From Bacillus gobiensis (GTDB lineage Bacteria; Bacillota; Bacilli; Bacillales; Bacillaceae), in contig NZ_CP012600.1 in assembly GCF_001278705.1 (NCBI RefSeq), forward strand, positions 3,225,917 to 3,289,916: a DNA stretch of 64,000 bases. Direction: 5' to 3'. Shown piece after piece: positions 17,750 to 26,489 of the stretch. Numbering within the stretch: position 1 is the stretch's first letter; every line of letters begins with the position of its first letter. A program made the position numbers and the translations under genes. Below the pieces are notes generated by a model that worked only from the letters and a program-made list of their open reading frames with translations, was not told the origin of the DNA and made no database searches.

Positions 17750-18388
17750 TTATGTGATTGTCGATAGGGTTTGAACAATCTCTTTCTCAATAACTGAATC
17801 ATTAACTGTATTGAGATATTCCGGTTTAAACAGCTGATACTTTTTCATTTGATAAAAGTCCATAAGTGCTTGTTTTAAGGTAAGATCATACTTTATGGAA
17901 AATGAAGGTACCATGATGCGACGAAGGACAGCATCATCTTGAACCATAAACAACACAGCATTTATCCGGTTAAATATCCCCTGATTCATACCGGCTTTAA
18001 AGAAAGACTCTAGGTTTTTAATACGATTTTGCTGGGCAGACACAAGGTTTTCAAACAAATATGGATAGGATTCTTTAAGATCAATTAAAAACAAATCAGA
18101 TACATAGATAACACATTTCAATGAATGTTCAAACGTTTTTTGGAAACGCTCGGCAAATGAAAAATTTTCATCTTGTACAATGGTATCTGCTTCATCGAGG
18201 TAGTTAATATAATGCGCTACGACTACCTCTATGATCTCGTCTCTCGTTGAAAAATTCTTATAAAGTGTTCCTTTACTAATATCCATACACCTTGCGATAT
18301 CATCTATTGTCAGTTGACTAAACCTGGTTTTTCTTATAATTGGTTTGATCTTTTCGATGTATTTGTCAGTACTTGCTGATTTTTTCAC
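17750..18388 (-). CDS. TetR-family transcriptional regulator
   Basis: A 212-residue repressor with an N-terminal TetR helix-turn-helix (FSQLTIDDIARCMDISKGTLY, KNFSTRDEIIEV; about residues 20-60). The C-terminal domain is not recognisable. The GTG at 18386-18388 is chosen because AAAGGAGG lies 9 bases upstream. It is divergent from the SDR at 18554, with a perfect 12-bp inverted repeat in between. Confidence 0.87.
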   Translation of the reverse strand: MKKSASTDKYIEKIKPIIRKTRFSQLTIDDIARCMDISKGTLYKNFSTRDEIIEVVVAHYINYLDEADTIVQDENFSFAERFQKTFEHSLKCVIYVSDLFLIDLKESYPYLFENLVSAQQNRIKNLESFFKAGMNQGIFNRINAVLFMVQDDAVLRRIMVPSFSIKYDLTLKQALMDFYQMKKYQLFKPEYLNTVNDSVIEKEIVQTLSTIT

Positions 18389-18436
18389 AAGAATAAGCCT
18401 CCTTTCTTTACATACACCATTATATCGAATTATTGT

Positions 18437-18510
18437 ACAAAATAAACAATATAAGAAAAAGAAACGCACTATACTAAATAAGTAATTTTAGTTTACTTTG
18501 TTTATTTTGT
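18437..18510. promoter_or_regulatory. Inverted repeat shared by divergent TetR and SDR promoters
   Basis: ACAAAATAAACA (18437-18448) and its perfect complement TGTTTATTTTGT (18499-18510) flank the divergent promoter region. The wide spacing suggests two sites bound by the TetR protein or a looping arrangement. Confidence 0.6.
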
Positions 18511-18553
18511 GTTATATACTTTTTGCGAAGAATCAAACAAGGAGGGGATAAAG

Positions 18554-19366
18554 ATGAAGACGATTTTAATTACAGGAGCTTCTTCGGGTATTGGAAGAGC
18601 AACTGCCAACTATTTTTCAGAGCGGGGATGGAATGTGGTGGCTACCATGCGGTCTCCAGAGAAAGAAACGGAATTAAATCGATTGGATTGTGTCTTGGTG
18701 ACAAAGCTAGATGTCGAGCGAAAAGCAACGATTCAAGATGCTATCACAAAAGGAATTGAACATTTCGGTAAAATTGATGTCCTGCTGAATAATGCGGGTT
18801 ATGCTGCATTTGGCCCTTTTGAAGCTGCGACTGATGTTCAGGTCAAAAAGCAATTTGATGTGAATGTGTTTGGTGTTATGAATTCAACCAAAGCCATTCT
18901 GCCCCATTTCAGAACGAACAAGGCAGGAATGATTATTAATTTATCGTCTATTGGTGGACGTGTTGCCTTTCCACTTATATCCCTCTACCATGCGAGCAAG
19001 TGGGCAATTGAAGGATTTTCGGAATCACTTTACTATGAACTAGCAACTCAAAATATTAAGGTAAAAGTGATAGAGCCTGGAAACATTGCCACGGACTTTA
19101 CAGGTCGATCCTTGGAATTGATAATGGATGAATCCTTGGAAGTGTATAAAACCTATCATGAAAAGGTACTTCAAAAGCAAATGGAAAGTTTTCAGACCAA
19201 CGTCTCTACACCGGAACTCGTGGCTAAGGTGATTTATGAAGCCGCAATAGATCAAACAGAGCGTTTTCGATATCTTGCAGGTGAAGATGCAAAATTTCTG
19301 GAGAACAAAAGAAAGGAATCATCGGATGATGAATTTATGAAGTTTATTACTAGTAACTTTAGATGA
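18554..19366 (+). CDS. Short-chain dehydrogenase/reductase
   Basis: A 270-residue classical SDR: TGASSGIGRATA, NNAGYAAFGP, and catalytic YHASK. It resembles the retinol-dehydrogenase/17-beta-HSD-like bacterial SDRs often placed under TetR control. The ATG at 18554 follows AAGGAGGGG. It probably responds to the same inducer as the divergent TetR regulator. Confidence 0.9.
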   Translation: MKTILITGASSGIGRATANYFSERGWNVVATMRSPEKETELNRLDCVLVTKLDVERKATIQDAITKGIEHFGKIDVLLNNAGYAAFGPFEAATDVQVKKQFDVNVFGVMNSTKAILPHFRTNKAGMIINLSSIGGRVAFPLISLYHASKWAIEGFSESLYYELATQNIKVKVIEPGNIATDFTGRSLELIMDESLEVYKTYHEKVLQKQMESFQTNVSTPELVAKVIYEAAIDQTERFRYLAGEDAKFLENKRKESSDDEFMKFITSNFR

Positions 19367-19478
19367 GACGTGGATAAGCTCTATGATCGACAGATGTTCA
19401 TTTCCTATAATACGAAACCAGTTAACGCAAGTAGTTATTAAAGAAAAGACCGCACTTGTTGAAAAGGAACGTAAATTG

Positions 19479-19520
19479 GACCATACATATTTAGTAAGAA
19501 CTAATATGTATGGTCTATTA
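19479..19520 (+). terminator. Terminator hairpin after the SDR gene
   Basis: Stem GACCATACATAT/ATATGTATGGTC with an internal TTAGT/ACTAA extension, followed by TATTATTTG. Confidence 0.65.
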
Positions 19521-19645
19521 TTTGTTATTCACGCAAAATAGTATAAAAAAGGTGTGAAATAAATATAAAAGTTACAAAAGCAGCCTATATAAGGAATTCT
19601 TTTTCATGAATCGGTAAAAATATAACCGAACATTTCACAGTACCT

Positions 19646-19706
19646 GAGGAGGGTCAATCCATGGAAAAAGACAATAACCGCAGTCTCACCGAAAAAAACT
19701 CAGATG
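19646..19706 (+). repeat. 61-bp direct repeat, copy 2
   Basis: Identical to 17517-17577. This copy belongs to the intact small gene at 19661-19801. The distance between copies is 2,129 bp. Confidence 0.92.
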
Positions 19707-19801
19707 TTAATGCGAAATTTACCAGCGCTGCAACCGATGATTTAGCGAAAAAACAACAGTCAGATCTAAGGAGAAATTTGAACAGCGATCAAAATAAATA
19801 A
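19661..19801 (+). CDS. Small hydrophilic protein, 46 residues
   Basis: The protein begins MEKDNNRSLTEKNSDVNAK and ends LRRNLNSDQNK. It is rich in Asn, Asp, Lys, Gln and Ser, lacks hydrophobic stretches and Cys, and is probably disordered. The ribosome binding site GAGGAGGG and a good terminator immediately downstream make it a convincing gene despite its size. I do not recognise a family; the composition recalls small spore-associated or stress proteins of Bacillus, but this is only an impression. Its 5' end is duplicated at 17517. Confidence 0.7.
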   Translation: MEKDNNRSLTEKNSDVNAKFTSAATDDLAKKQQSDLRRNLNSDQNK

Positions 19802-19805
19802 GAAT

Positions 19806-19843
19806 GAGGCCGACTCTGTTTTAGGTGTCGGCCTCTCCTTTTT
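19806..19843. terminator. Rho-independent terminator between convergent genes
   Basis: Perfect GAGGCCGAC/GTCGGCCTC stem with a 12-base loop, followed by TCCTTTTTA. It ends the small gene and may also serve the convergent mannosidase gene. Confidence 0.85.
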
Positions 19844-22800
19844 ACTCCCCTCTATAGATCCGCACGGTTTTCACCTCATAAGGTGTTACCGTTAACTTGA
19901 TAGGACCTGCCTTTTTCTCCTCTGCTGTGCCTCGTTCCTGAAGATCGCATTCCAGCCAGCCATCATACTGAAAGGCAGGTGTGATCGTGACGTCCTGTGT
20001 TCCGCCGGCAAATTCATGAAAGCGAATAATGAGATCCTCGTTGTCTTCTGCTTTTTTCACTGCATCCAAGTGGAGAAATGGATGATTGATGGCAAAGAGC
20101 TGCTGATTTCCTTTCGCAAACCCTTCTGAAACTGTAAAGGGGTGATTCAGCTTCCATGCTTCCTTTACCGTTTCCGCTTCGACCCAGCTGTTTGCGTGCG
20201 GGTATAAAGAATAAGTAAAGTGATGATTTCCTTGATCCTGCATAAAATCCGGCGCTTTTGCCGATTTAATTAGAGACAGGCGGATGACGTGATCCTTAAT
20301 GTCGTGGCCGTATTTACAGTCATTGAGCAGGCTGACTCCGTAGTTCTGTTCAGAAAAATCGACCCACTGATGGGCAACCGTTTCAAACTTTGCCATATCC
20401 CATGACGTATTCCAATGGGTCGGCCGCTTCACATTGCCAAATTGAATATCATAGGTAGCCTGCGTAGCCCTGATTCTGACAGGGAAAGCGACCTTCAAGA
20501 GCTGCTGCTGCTCGTGCCAATCGACATGAGTGGAGAAATCTATCACTTTCCGGTTTTTATAAAAAATCATTTCTTGCGTGATGGTTGACTTCCCGTAGCG
20601 CCAGCTGGCTTCAATTGAAACTTGCAGAGCACCCGCTTTTTTCAGCTTGAAATCCTCGAGATTTGAAACCTCGGTCATTTTGTCTTGATAGTAAATATCA
20701 ATATCCCAGGCATCAAATTCGAGCGGCTTATCCTCAAATATCTGAAATACATTTCCTTTTTCATTTTCAGCAAGCACATGTCTGCCGGCTTCTTTATCAA
20801 ATAGAGACTGGATTTGTCCTTGCTCATTAAATTCCACTCGATAAAACTGTGTTTCGAGCACTTGCTCCTCAAAGTCAAACCAGTCGGCGGCAAGAGGCTT
20901 CCTGTTCTGTGAAGGCTGCAGTTCGATTTGTTTCCAGCCGGTTTCCGGTACCTGCTTCACTTCAACAAGCCAGCTGTTATCCTTTTTCTGAGCTGTTAGT
21001 TCATTTCCTGCTTCATCCACCCATGTGCCTTCCTCGTCTGTTTGAACCTCAACGATTCCATCCAGCAACCAGCTTGATGAATTATAAATCGTCCATGCTC
21101 GACCCTTACGTTCTGTTAATGCAAGAACAGCATCATGAAGCAGTTGATCGACCGTTTCTTCAGCTTCCTCGTATTCTTTTTTGGAATCCTCATATACCTC
21201 CCGGATAGAGGAGCCCGGAATAATATCATGGAACTGATTTCGTAAAAGCGTCCGCCAGCTTTCCTCCAGCCGGGTCGTTGGATAGGTCTCCCAACCTCCC
21301 AAGGATACAGCTTTCCAAACATGCATAAACTCTGTTTCTCTCAGCTTTAATTCAAGAAGACGGTTCATTTTTTTATTGTATGCCTGGCTCGTATATGTAC
21401 CGCGGTGGTACTCAAGGTACAGCTCACCATCCCACGTCGGCACAAACTCTGATGTTTCCTTTACCTGTTTGTTCAATTCCTCAAAATACGGACGGACGTT
21501 TCCGGTTTTTACATGAGGAAGACCTGGCATCTTATCCAAGCGACGCCGCATTTCCAGCATGGTCCGATTGACGCCCCCGCCCCCGTCGCCATAGCCGTAT
21601 GATAGCAGCAATTCCTTTGCGAGCTCCTTATTCTTGTAGTTATCCCACGTTCCCGTTACCGTAGTAGGAAGGATTTGTCCATTATACGTGGCAAACCAGG
21701 AATTTTCAGGGCTTCCCGGGTCAGGCGTCGTTATAAATTGTGTCAAAACCTCACTTCCGTCGATCCCTCTCCATGTAAAGGTGTCGTTCGGCATCCGGTT
21801 GAACTGATTCCAGCTAATCTTTGAGGTTAAAAACGTGTCAATGCCAGATTTCTTTAAAATTTGCGGCAGAGCCCATGAATATCCGAAGACATCAGGCAGC
21901 CACAAGTAATGAACGTCTTTCCCAAACTCATTCTTAATGAACTTGCTGCCTTCGAGGATTTGGCGGACAAGCGATTCTCCAGACGGAAGGTTACAGTCGG
22001 CCTCAAGCCACATCGCCCCGTCAACTTCCCAGACTCCTTCATCAATCCTTCGCTTCATCTCTTCATAAAGCTCCGGAAAGTCCTTTTTGACGTAAGCGTA
22101 AAGCTGCGGCTGGGTTTGCAGGAATATATAATCCGGGTACTTTTCCATCAGCCTCAGCACCGTAGAAAATGAACGGCCTGCTTTTTCTCTCGTATGCTTG
22201 AGACGCCAGAGCCAAGCGACATCAATATGCGTATGTCCGATACAGCGGATCGTTACGTCTGAATGCTTTTCCAGCTGGTCTATTTCCGCTTGTAAAAAAT
22301 CATTCGTACGATAAACTGAGTGATAAAAAGGATCCGATCCGGGCTCTTTCCAGTCTATGATGCGAAAGGCTTTATCCAAAAGGGACAAAAGCTTCACCCG
22401 TTCAGGAGAGTGATCCTGCAGCACTTTTATCGTTTCCAGCATCGCATAGGCCGTATAATAGAGGTCGTCTGTCTGTTCGTCCAAGATCGCAATTTCTGCC
22501 TGGGCGATTTTATGCTCCTGATCCTTCCGCTCGCCTCCCCCCTCTAAACCGGACCAAAGCCTGAAGGCTAAATAAATTGGCGAATCGCTCCATTCTTTTT
22601 CAAAAAACAATTCCTTGTGGTTCGAATCGATCGCCTGATACATCTTTCCGTTCACATACAATTGCGATTCAAAACCGGAATTGCCCCCCTCCCCTGTTTT
22701 TCCGAAGTCAAAAAGACCGACAACCGTATCTTCTGCCCATTCTTTCGGAATAGTGATTTCTTTTGCAAGCCAAAGATAACGATCTCTTCCTTGCCAATAG

Positions 22801-22973
22801 CTTCCCACGTTAATCGTTTCCTTAAAATCAGAAGGCTCAGGCACCTTTGGGGCAACTAAAGCTTCTTCATCTTCTTTTGAAAAAAAGACCTCAAGGCTTC
22901 TCCGCTCGCGATAGCGGTGCTGTTCAAGTTCTTCAATTCTTTTCTCGATTTGTTTTTTCTTTAAAAAAGACAT
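19842..22973 (-). CDS. GH38 alpha-mannosidase
   Basis: A 1,043-residue cytoplasmic glycoside hydrolase of family 38 that removes alpha-linked mannose or mannosyl-glycerate residues. The metal motif GHTHIDVAWLW is near residue 245 and the nucleophile Asp sits in MWLEADCNLPSGES near residue 325; the C-terminal all-beta domain is complete. There is no signal peptide, so the substrate must be imported, consistent with the ABC importer genes immediately upstream in the same operon. Family relatives include E. coli MngB and the large type II mannosidases. Confidence 0.93.
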   Translation of the reverse strand: MSFLKKKQIEKRIEELEQHRYRERRSLEVFFSKEDEEALVAPKVPEPSDFKETINVGSYWQGRDRYLWLAKEITIPKEWAEDTVVGLFDFGKTGEGGNSGFESQLYVNGKMYQAIDSNHKELFFEKEWSDSPIYLAFRLWSGLEGGGERKDQEHKIAQAEIAILDEQTDDLYYTAYAMLETIKVLQDHSPERVKLLSLLDKAFRIIDWKEPGSDPFYHSVYRTNDFLQAEIDQLEKHSDVTIRCIGHTHIDVAWLWRLKHTREKAGRSFSTVLRLMEKYPDYIFLQTQPQLYAYVKKDFPELYEEMKRRIDEGVWEVDGAMWLEADCNLPSGESLVRQILEGSKFIKNEFGKDVHYLWLPDVFGYSWALPQILKKSGIDTFLTSKISWNQFNRMPNDTFTWRGIDGSEVLTQFITTPDPGSPENSWFATYNGQILPTTVTGTWDNYKNKELAKELLLSYGYGDGGGGVNRTMLEMRRRLDKMPGLPHVKTGNVRPYFEELNKQVKETSEFVPTWDGELYLEYHRGTYTSQAYNKKMNRLLELKLRETEFMHVWKAVSLGGWETYPTTRLEESWRTLLRNQFHDIIPGSSIREVYEDSKKEYEEAEETVDQLLHDAVLALTERKGRAWTIYNSSSWLLDGIVEVQTDEEGTWVDEAGNELTAQKKDNSWLVEVKQVPETGWKQIELQPSQNRKPLAADWFDFEEQVLETQFYRVEFNEQGQIQSLFDKEAGRHVLAENEKGNVFQIFEDKPLEFDAWDIDIYYQDKMTEVSNLEDFKLKKAGALQVSIEASWRYGKSTITQEMIFYKNRKVIDFSTHVDWHEQQQLLKVAFPVRIRATQATYDIQFGNVKRPTHWNTSWDMAKFETVAHQWVDFSEQNYGVSLLNDCKYGHDIKDHVIRLSLIKSAKAPDFMQDQGNHHFTYSLYPHANSWVEAETVKEAWKLNHPFTVSEGFAKGNQQLFAINHPFLHLDAVKKAEDNEDLIIRFHEFAGGTQDVTITPAFQYDGWLECDLQERGTAEEKKAGPIKLTVTPYEVKTVRIYRGE

Positions 22974-22992
22974 CTGTATTCCCCTTTCACAT

Positions 22993-23817
22993 TTATCCCT
23001 TTGTTGCTCCTCCTAAGCTGAATCCCTTGGACATGTATTTTTGCGAAAAACTGTAAAGGACGATGGACGGCAGGGTATAAAGCAGGGAAAAGGCCGCTAA
23101 TTTTCCATACTCCACCATGCCATAGCTTCCGAAAAACTGATACAGTGTGACTGATGCAGGCAGCTTCTCCTGCGTTTGCAAAAGAATGTAAGGTACGAAG
23201 AAATTCCCCCAGCTTCCTGTGAAGGTGAAAATCGCAATCGTAAAAATTCCGGGAAGCATGAGCGGAGCAACTATCTTTCGCAGTCCGGTAAGTACAGAAG
23301 CCCCGTCCACCCATGCCGATTCTTCAAGCTCAAGCGGAACTGAATCCATGAAGTTTTTCATCATCCAGATTCCATACGGCAGAGCCGACGCCGCTAAAAA
23401 CAACGTCGTAGCTAAAATGGAATCCTGCAGCCGTAAAAACAAAAACAATTGATACACAGGTACCATAACCGCTGTAATCGGAAGTGCTGTCATAAACAAA
23501 ATCGAAAGCAAAAACGATTTCTTATATTTTAATCGATACCTGGATAATGGATACGCCGCAAGTCCCGCGACGAGAACAACAATTGCCGCCTGGCCTAGTG
23601 AAATAAACAGGCCGATGGCAAAGGATCGCAGGTTCGCAGGATCTAACAGGATGGAGCTGTAATTTTCAAGCGTCACTTTTTCAGGAAGCTTAATGGCCTG
23701 CCCGGCATGCAAATCTACTGATGACAGAAGGATCCACAACAACGGAAGCAGAAAACAGAGCGCAAGAAAAACAAGAATGACATAATGAACGGCTTTCTCC
23801 TTTTTTGATATCCTCAT
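22993..23817 (-). CDS. Sugar ABC transporter permease (MalG-like)
   Basis: A 274-residue inner-membrane permease of the CUT1 carbohydrate ABC family, with six membrane segments and the EAA loop read as ELEESAWVDGASVLTGLRKI (about residue 180). It ends 19 bases before the mannosidase. It pairs with the permease at 23832 and the binding protein at 24875. No ATPase gene is in the operon, as is usual for Bacillus CUT1 systems that share MsmX-type ATPases. Confidence 0.92.
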   Translation of the reverse strand: MRISKKEKAVHYVILVFLALCFLLPLLWILLSSVDLHAGQAIKLPEKVTLENYSSILLDPANLRSFAIGLFISLGQAAIVVLVAGLAAYPLSRYRLKYKKSFLLSILFMTALPITAVMVPVYQLFLFLRLQDSILATTLFLAASALPYGIWMMKNFMDSVPLELEESAWVDGASVLTGLRKIVAPLMLPGIFTIAIFTFTGSWGNFFVPYILLQTQEKLPASVTLYQFFGSYGMVEYGKLAAFSLLYTLPSIVLYSFSQKYMSKGFSLGGATKG

Positions 23818-23831
23818 ATGAATTTCTCCTT

Positions 23832-24752
23832 TTAAAGTTTCACCTTCATCGAGCGCATATAAAGCAAGCTGGCGATAATGCCAATGACCAGCAAAACAAG
23901 GGAGATTGCAGTTCCATAGCCAAATTGATAATTAACAAATGCTTGGTTATACATAAAAATTGGCAGGATTTGCGTAGAATTTCCCGGACCTCCGCCTGTC
24001 ATCGTATAAATCAGCGTAAATACGCCCAATGTCTGCAAGGTTACAAGCATCATATTCGTCACTATTGAACCCTTCACCAGCGGCAAAGTAATTTTGCTGA
24101 AAATTTGAAAGCGAGAGCCTCCATCGATAACTGCCGCTTCCTGAATGCTTTTCGGCACATCATCCAAGGCAGATTGAAACACCATCATCGAAAAGGCTGT
24201 CCCATGCCAAATATTTGCGATGACCACACTCACCATTGGAAAAGAAAAGAGCCATGATACGGAGGTGAGGCCAAAAGTCTGCAGGATCGTATTCAATGTT
24301 CCATCATCACTTAAGAAAGCCACCCAGCAAAACGCAACGACGATTTCAGGCGTCACCCAGCCGGCGATCACAATCATTCCGACCCAGCGGCGGAATGTTA
24401 TGTTTTTCTCTTTCATAAGAACAGCAAGAATTAATCCGAGCAGCACCTGGCCGATGACTGCGGAAAAAAATAAAAAGACGAGGGTGCGATAGACACTGAT
24501 GCGAAACTCGGGATCTTGAAACATATTGACGAAGTTTTGAAAGCCTACAAATTGAATGTTCGCAGCATCAGCCCCGGTTAAAGATAAATTCGTAAAAGAA
24601 AAGCCAAACGTCAGGAGAACCGGTGTGATAAAAAACAGCAGCAAAAGGATCCAAGAAGGCAGTAAGAAAAAAATTGCTTTTCTGCTTTCATGATTTCTAT
24701 TCCGTTTCATGACAATAGGGCTTGTTTTCAAATCGGGGGATGGAATTCCCAT
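23832..24752 (-). CDS. Sugar ABC transporter permease (MalF-like)
   Basis: A 306-residue CUT1 permease with six membrane segments. The EAA loop is seen in DDVPKSIQEAAVIDGGSRF (about residue 205). It lies 14 bases upstream of the second permease. The start follows AAGGGGGAA. Together the two permeases form the membrane channel for an oligosaccharide, plausibly mannosides given the GH38 gene. Confidence 0.92.
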   Translation of the reverse strand: MGIPSPDLKTSPIVMKRNRNHESRKAIFFLLPSWILLLLFFITPVLLTFGFSFTNLSLTGADAANIQFVGFQNFVNMFQDPEFRISVYRTLVFLFFSAVIGQVLLGLILAVLMKEKNITFRRWVGMIVIAGWVTPEIVVAFCWVAFLSDDGTLNTILQTFGLTSVSWLFSFPMVSVVIANIWHGTAFSMMVFQSALDDVPKSIQEAAVIDGGSRFQIFSKITLPLVKGSIVTNMMLVTLQTLGVFTLIYTMTGGGPGNSTQILPIFMYNQAFVNYQFGYGTAISLVLLVIGIIASLLYMRSMKVKL

Positions 24753-24834
24753 CTTCTTTTCCCCCTTCCAACAATTAAAAATAAACGATTCATGATTCTT
24801 AGCATCACCTTTCGCTAATCCTCCATAAAAAGCA

Positions 24835-24857
24835 GGAGGGGACTAGAATGTCCCTCC
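24835..24857 (-). terminator. Stem-loop between binding-protein and permease genes
   Basis: GGAGGGGAC and GTCCCTCC form a stable hairpin right after the binding-protein gene, with TGCTTTTTATGG following on the minus strand. Such hairpins commonly stabilise or partly terminate the message so that the binding protein is made in excess. Confidence 0.55.
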
Positions 24858-24874
24858 ACTGATTGAAGAATATT

Positions 24875-26239
24875 CTACTTGACTTCAATGTTCTCCTTTC
24901 CGACTACTCTTTCGACTCCGCTCTTATATTGCTGTACTGCCTTCTCAGGAGTCAGCTTGCCGGTCGCCACCGCTTCGACAACTGTTTGGATCTGTGTTGA
25001 AACAGCTGGATACTTGTCATTCGCCGGACGGAACTGAGCTGCCTTCAAATATTCTTGAGCTTCCTTTGCGAACGGGCGGTTTATATATTCCTCTACCTCA
25101 ACGGCATCCTTCCGTGTATTTAAATTCCCATCCTGGAGCGTACGGTTGACGCTATTCTCTTTTTCCATCAAAAACTGAATAAACTCCCATGCTTCTTCCT
25201 TAAGATCTGATTTCTCAGAAATTGACCAAGCCCATCCGCCGGACATGGTGATTGTTCCCGGCTCCTGTCCGTTTTGGGTCGGCATCGGGGCAAAGCCGAT
25301 TTTTTCCTCGACGTTTTCAATCGGCGCAGGTCCATTCTCCGTCCAACGTCCCGCATTCCAGCTTCCATCTAATCCAATCGCCAATTTACCTTCAGGCATC
25401 AGCTTTTCAAACGCGATATTCCCTGACTGTCCGCTCATAACGACCGACAACTCAGGTCCAACTTTATCTTTATTAAACACTTGGTCGATAAAGGCAAATG
25501 AATCTTGCAGCCCTTTACTGTCTACCACCCACTTTTTTGACTGCTCATTATATAATGTGTCACCTGTCCCGTAGAGCAGCATTTCCAGTGTTTGCATCGA
25601 AACAGCTTCACCATTCGCCCTGCCGACTTGCATTAACAGCGGATTGACATCCGGGACTTTATTTTTCACAGTCCGGGCTGCAGCCAAAATATCCTCCCAA
25701 TTTTTCGGCTGCCACGGAACTGGCAGGCCTGCTTTTTTGAAAATTTCTTTGTTGTACCAAAGCCCTCTTGAATCGGATGTAGCCGGCACTCCGTATACCT
25801 TCCCATCTTCTGCAGTGACACCTGTTTTTAAATTGTCGATGATTTGCTCCCATCCGTCCCACTTAGAAACAAGATCGTCGATGGACGCGAGATAACCGGC
25901 ATTGGCATCCGAGTTCAGCATAAATGTATCCTCTGCCACGACATCAGGGGCAGTACTTGAGGATTTCATCTGAAGCGCTACTTTGGAAAAGTAATCACCT
26001 TCACTTGCAGTAATCGGAGTAATTTTCACGTCAATATCCGAATGCTCCTTTTCAAATTCCTCTAAAACATCTGAATCAAAATATTTCATTAGCGGATCCT
26101 CAGAACCGGCAGATCGAAAGACGACAGTAACCGTCTTTTTGTCCCCTTCTTTTGAATTTGATGCACTGGAGCAAGAAGTCGAAAGCATTAGAACACCAAT
26201 CAGCACCGCTGCAAACCAAACAAACTTCCTTTTTGTCAT
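24875..26239 (-). CDS. Sugar ABC transporter substrate-binding lipoprotein
   Basis: A 454-residue type 1 extracellular solute-binding protein. The lipobox LSTSC places the lipidated cysteine near residue 23. The ATG at 26237-26239 follows AAGGGGG; a longer frame adds ten unlikely residues. It heads the mannoside operon (binding protein, two permeases, GH38 enzyme). A consensus cre site lies in the promoter region, so expression should be shut off by preferred sugars through CcpA. Confidence 0.92.
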   Translation of the reverse strand: MTKRKFVWFAAVLIGVLMLSTSCSSASNSKEGDKKTVTVVFRSAGSEDPLMKYFDSDVLEEFEKEHSDIDVKITPITASEGDYFSKVALQMKSSSTAPDVVAEDTFMLNSDANAGYLASIDDLVSKWDGWEQIIDNLKTGVTAEDGKVYGVPATSDSRGLWYNKEIFKKAGLPVPWQPKNWEDILAAARTVKNKVPDVNPLLMQVGRANGEAVSMQTLEMLLYGTGDTLYNEQSKKWVVDSKGLQDSFAFIDQVFNKDKVGPELSVVMSGQSGNIAFEKLMPEGKLAIGLDGSWNAGRWTENGPAPIENVEEKIGFAPMPTQNGQEPGTITMSGGWAWSISEKSDLKEEAWEFIQFLMEKENSVNRTLQDGNLNTRKDAVEVEEYINRPFAKEAQEYLKAAQFRPANDKYPAVSTQIQTVVEAVATGKLTPEKAVQQYKSGVERVVGKENIEVK

Positions 26240-26287
26240 TCCGTGAACCCCCTTAGTACACTTTTTCACACGAGATCATAAAGAATG

Positions 26288-26302
26288 TTGTAAGCGCATT
26301 CA
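26288..26302 (+). promoter_or_regulatory. Consensus cre (CcpA) site
   Basis: TTGTAAGCGCATTCA fits WTGNAARCGNWWWCA at all 15 positions. It lies about 50 bases upstream of the binding-protein start, on the promoter side of the mannoside operon. Confidence 0.8.
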
Positions 26303-26356
26303 ATTTGAGTTTCATAGATTGGTAAATCTGTTGCTATTATATAATGGCCCTAATTG

Positions 26357-26370
26357 ATATGTAAACATAT
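26357..26370. promoter_or_regulatory. Probable operator for the GntR-type regulator
   Basis: ATATGT and ACATAT are separated by AA in the divergent promoter region between the mannoside operon and its regulator gene. The symmetry and position suit the GntR-type regulator, but the site is short and AT-rich. Confidence 0.45.
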
Positions 26371-26489
26371 ACTTTTTATTTCACTCTTTTTAATCATTGA
26401 TAAACAGGCATTTCTCACGATTGTTATTCTAAAATTTCTATGCTACGCTGAAATTGGATATATCAATTCATAAAGAAAGTGAGATCTTC

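Noticed and set aside
17517..19706. Composite transposon bounded by the 61-bp repeats
   Set aside because: The repeats are direct, contain coding sequence of a small gene, lack terminal inverted repeats, and no transposase or integrase lies between them.
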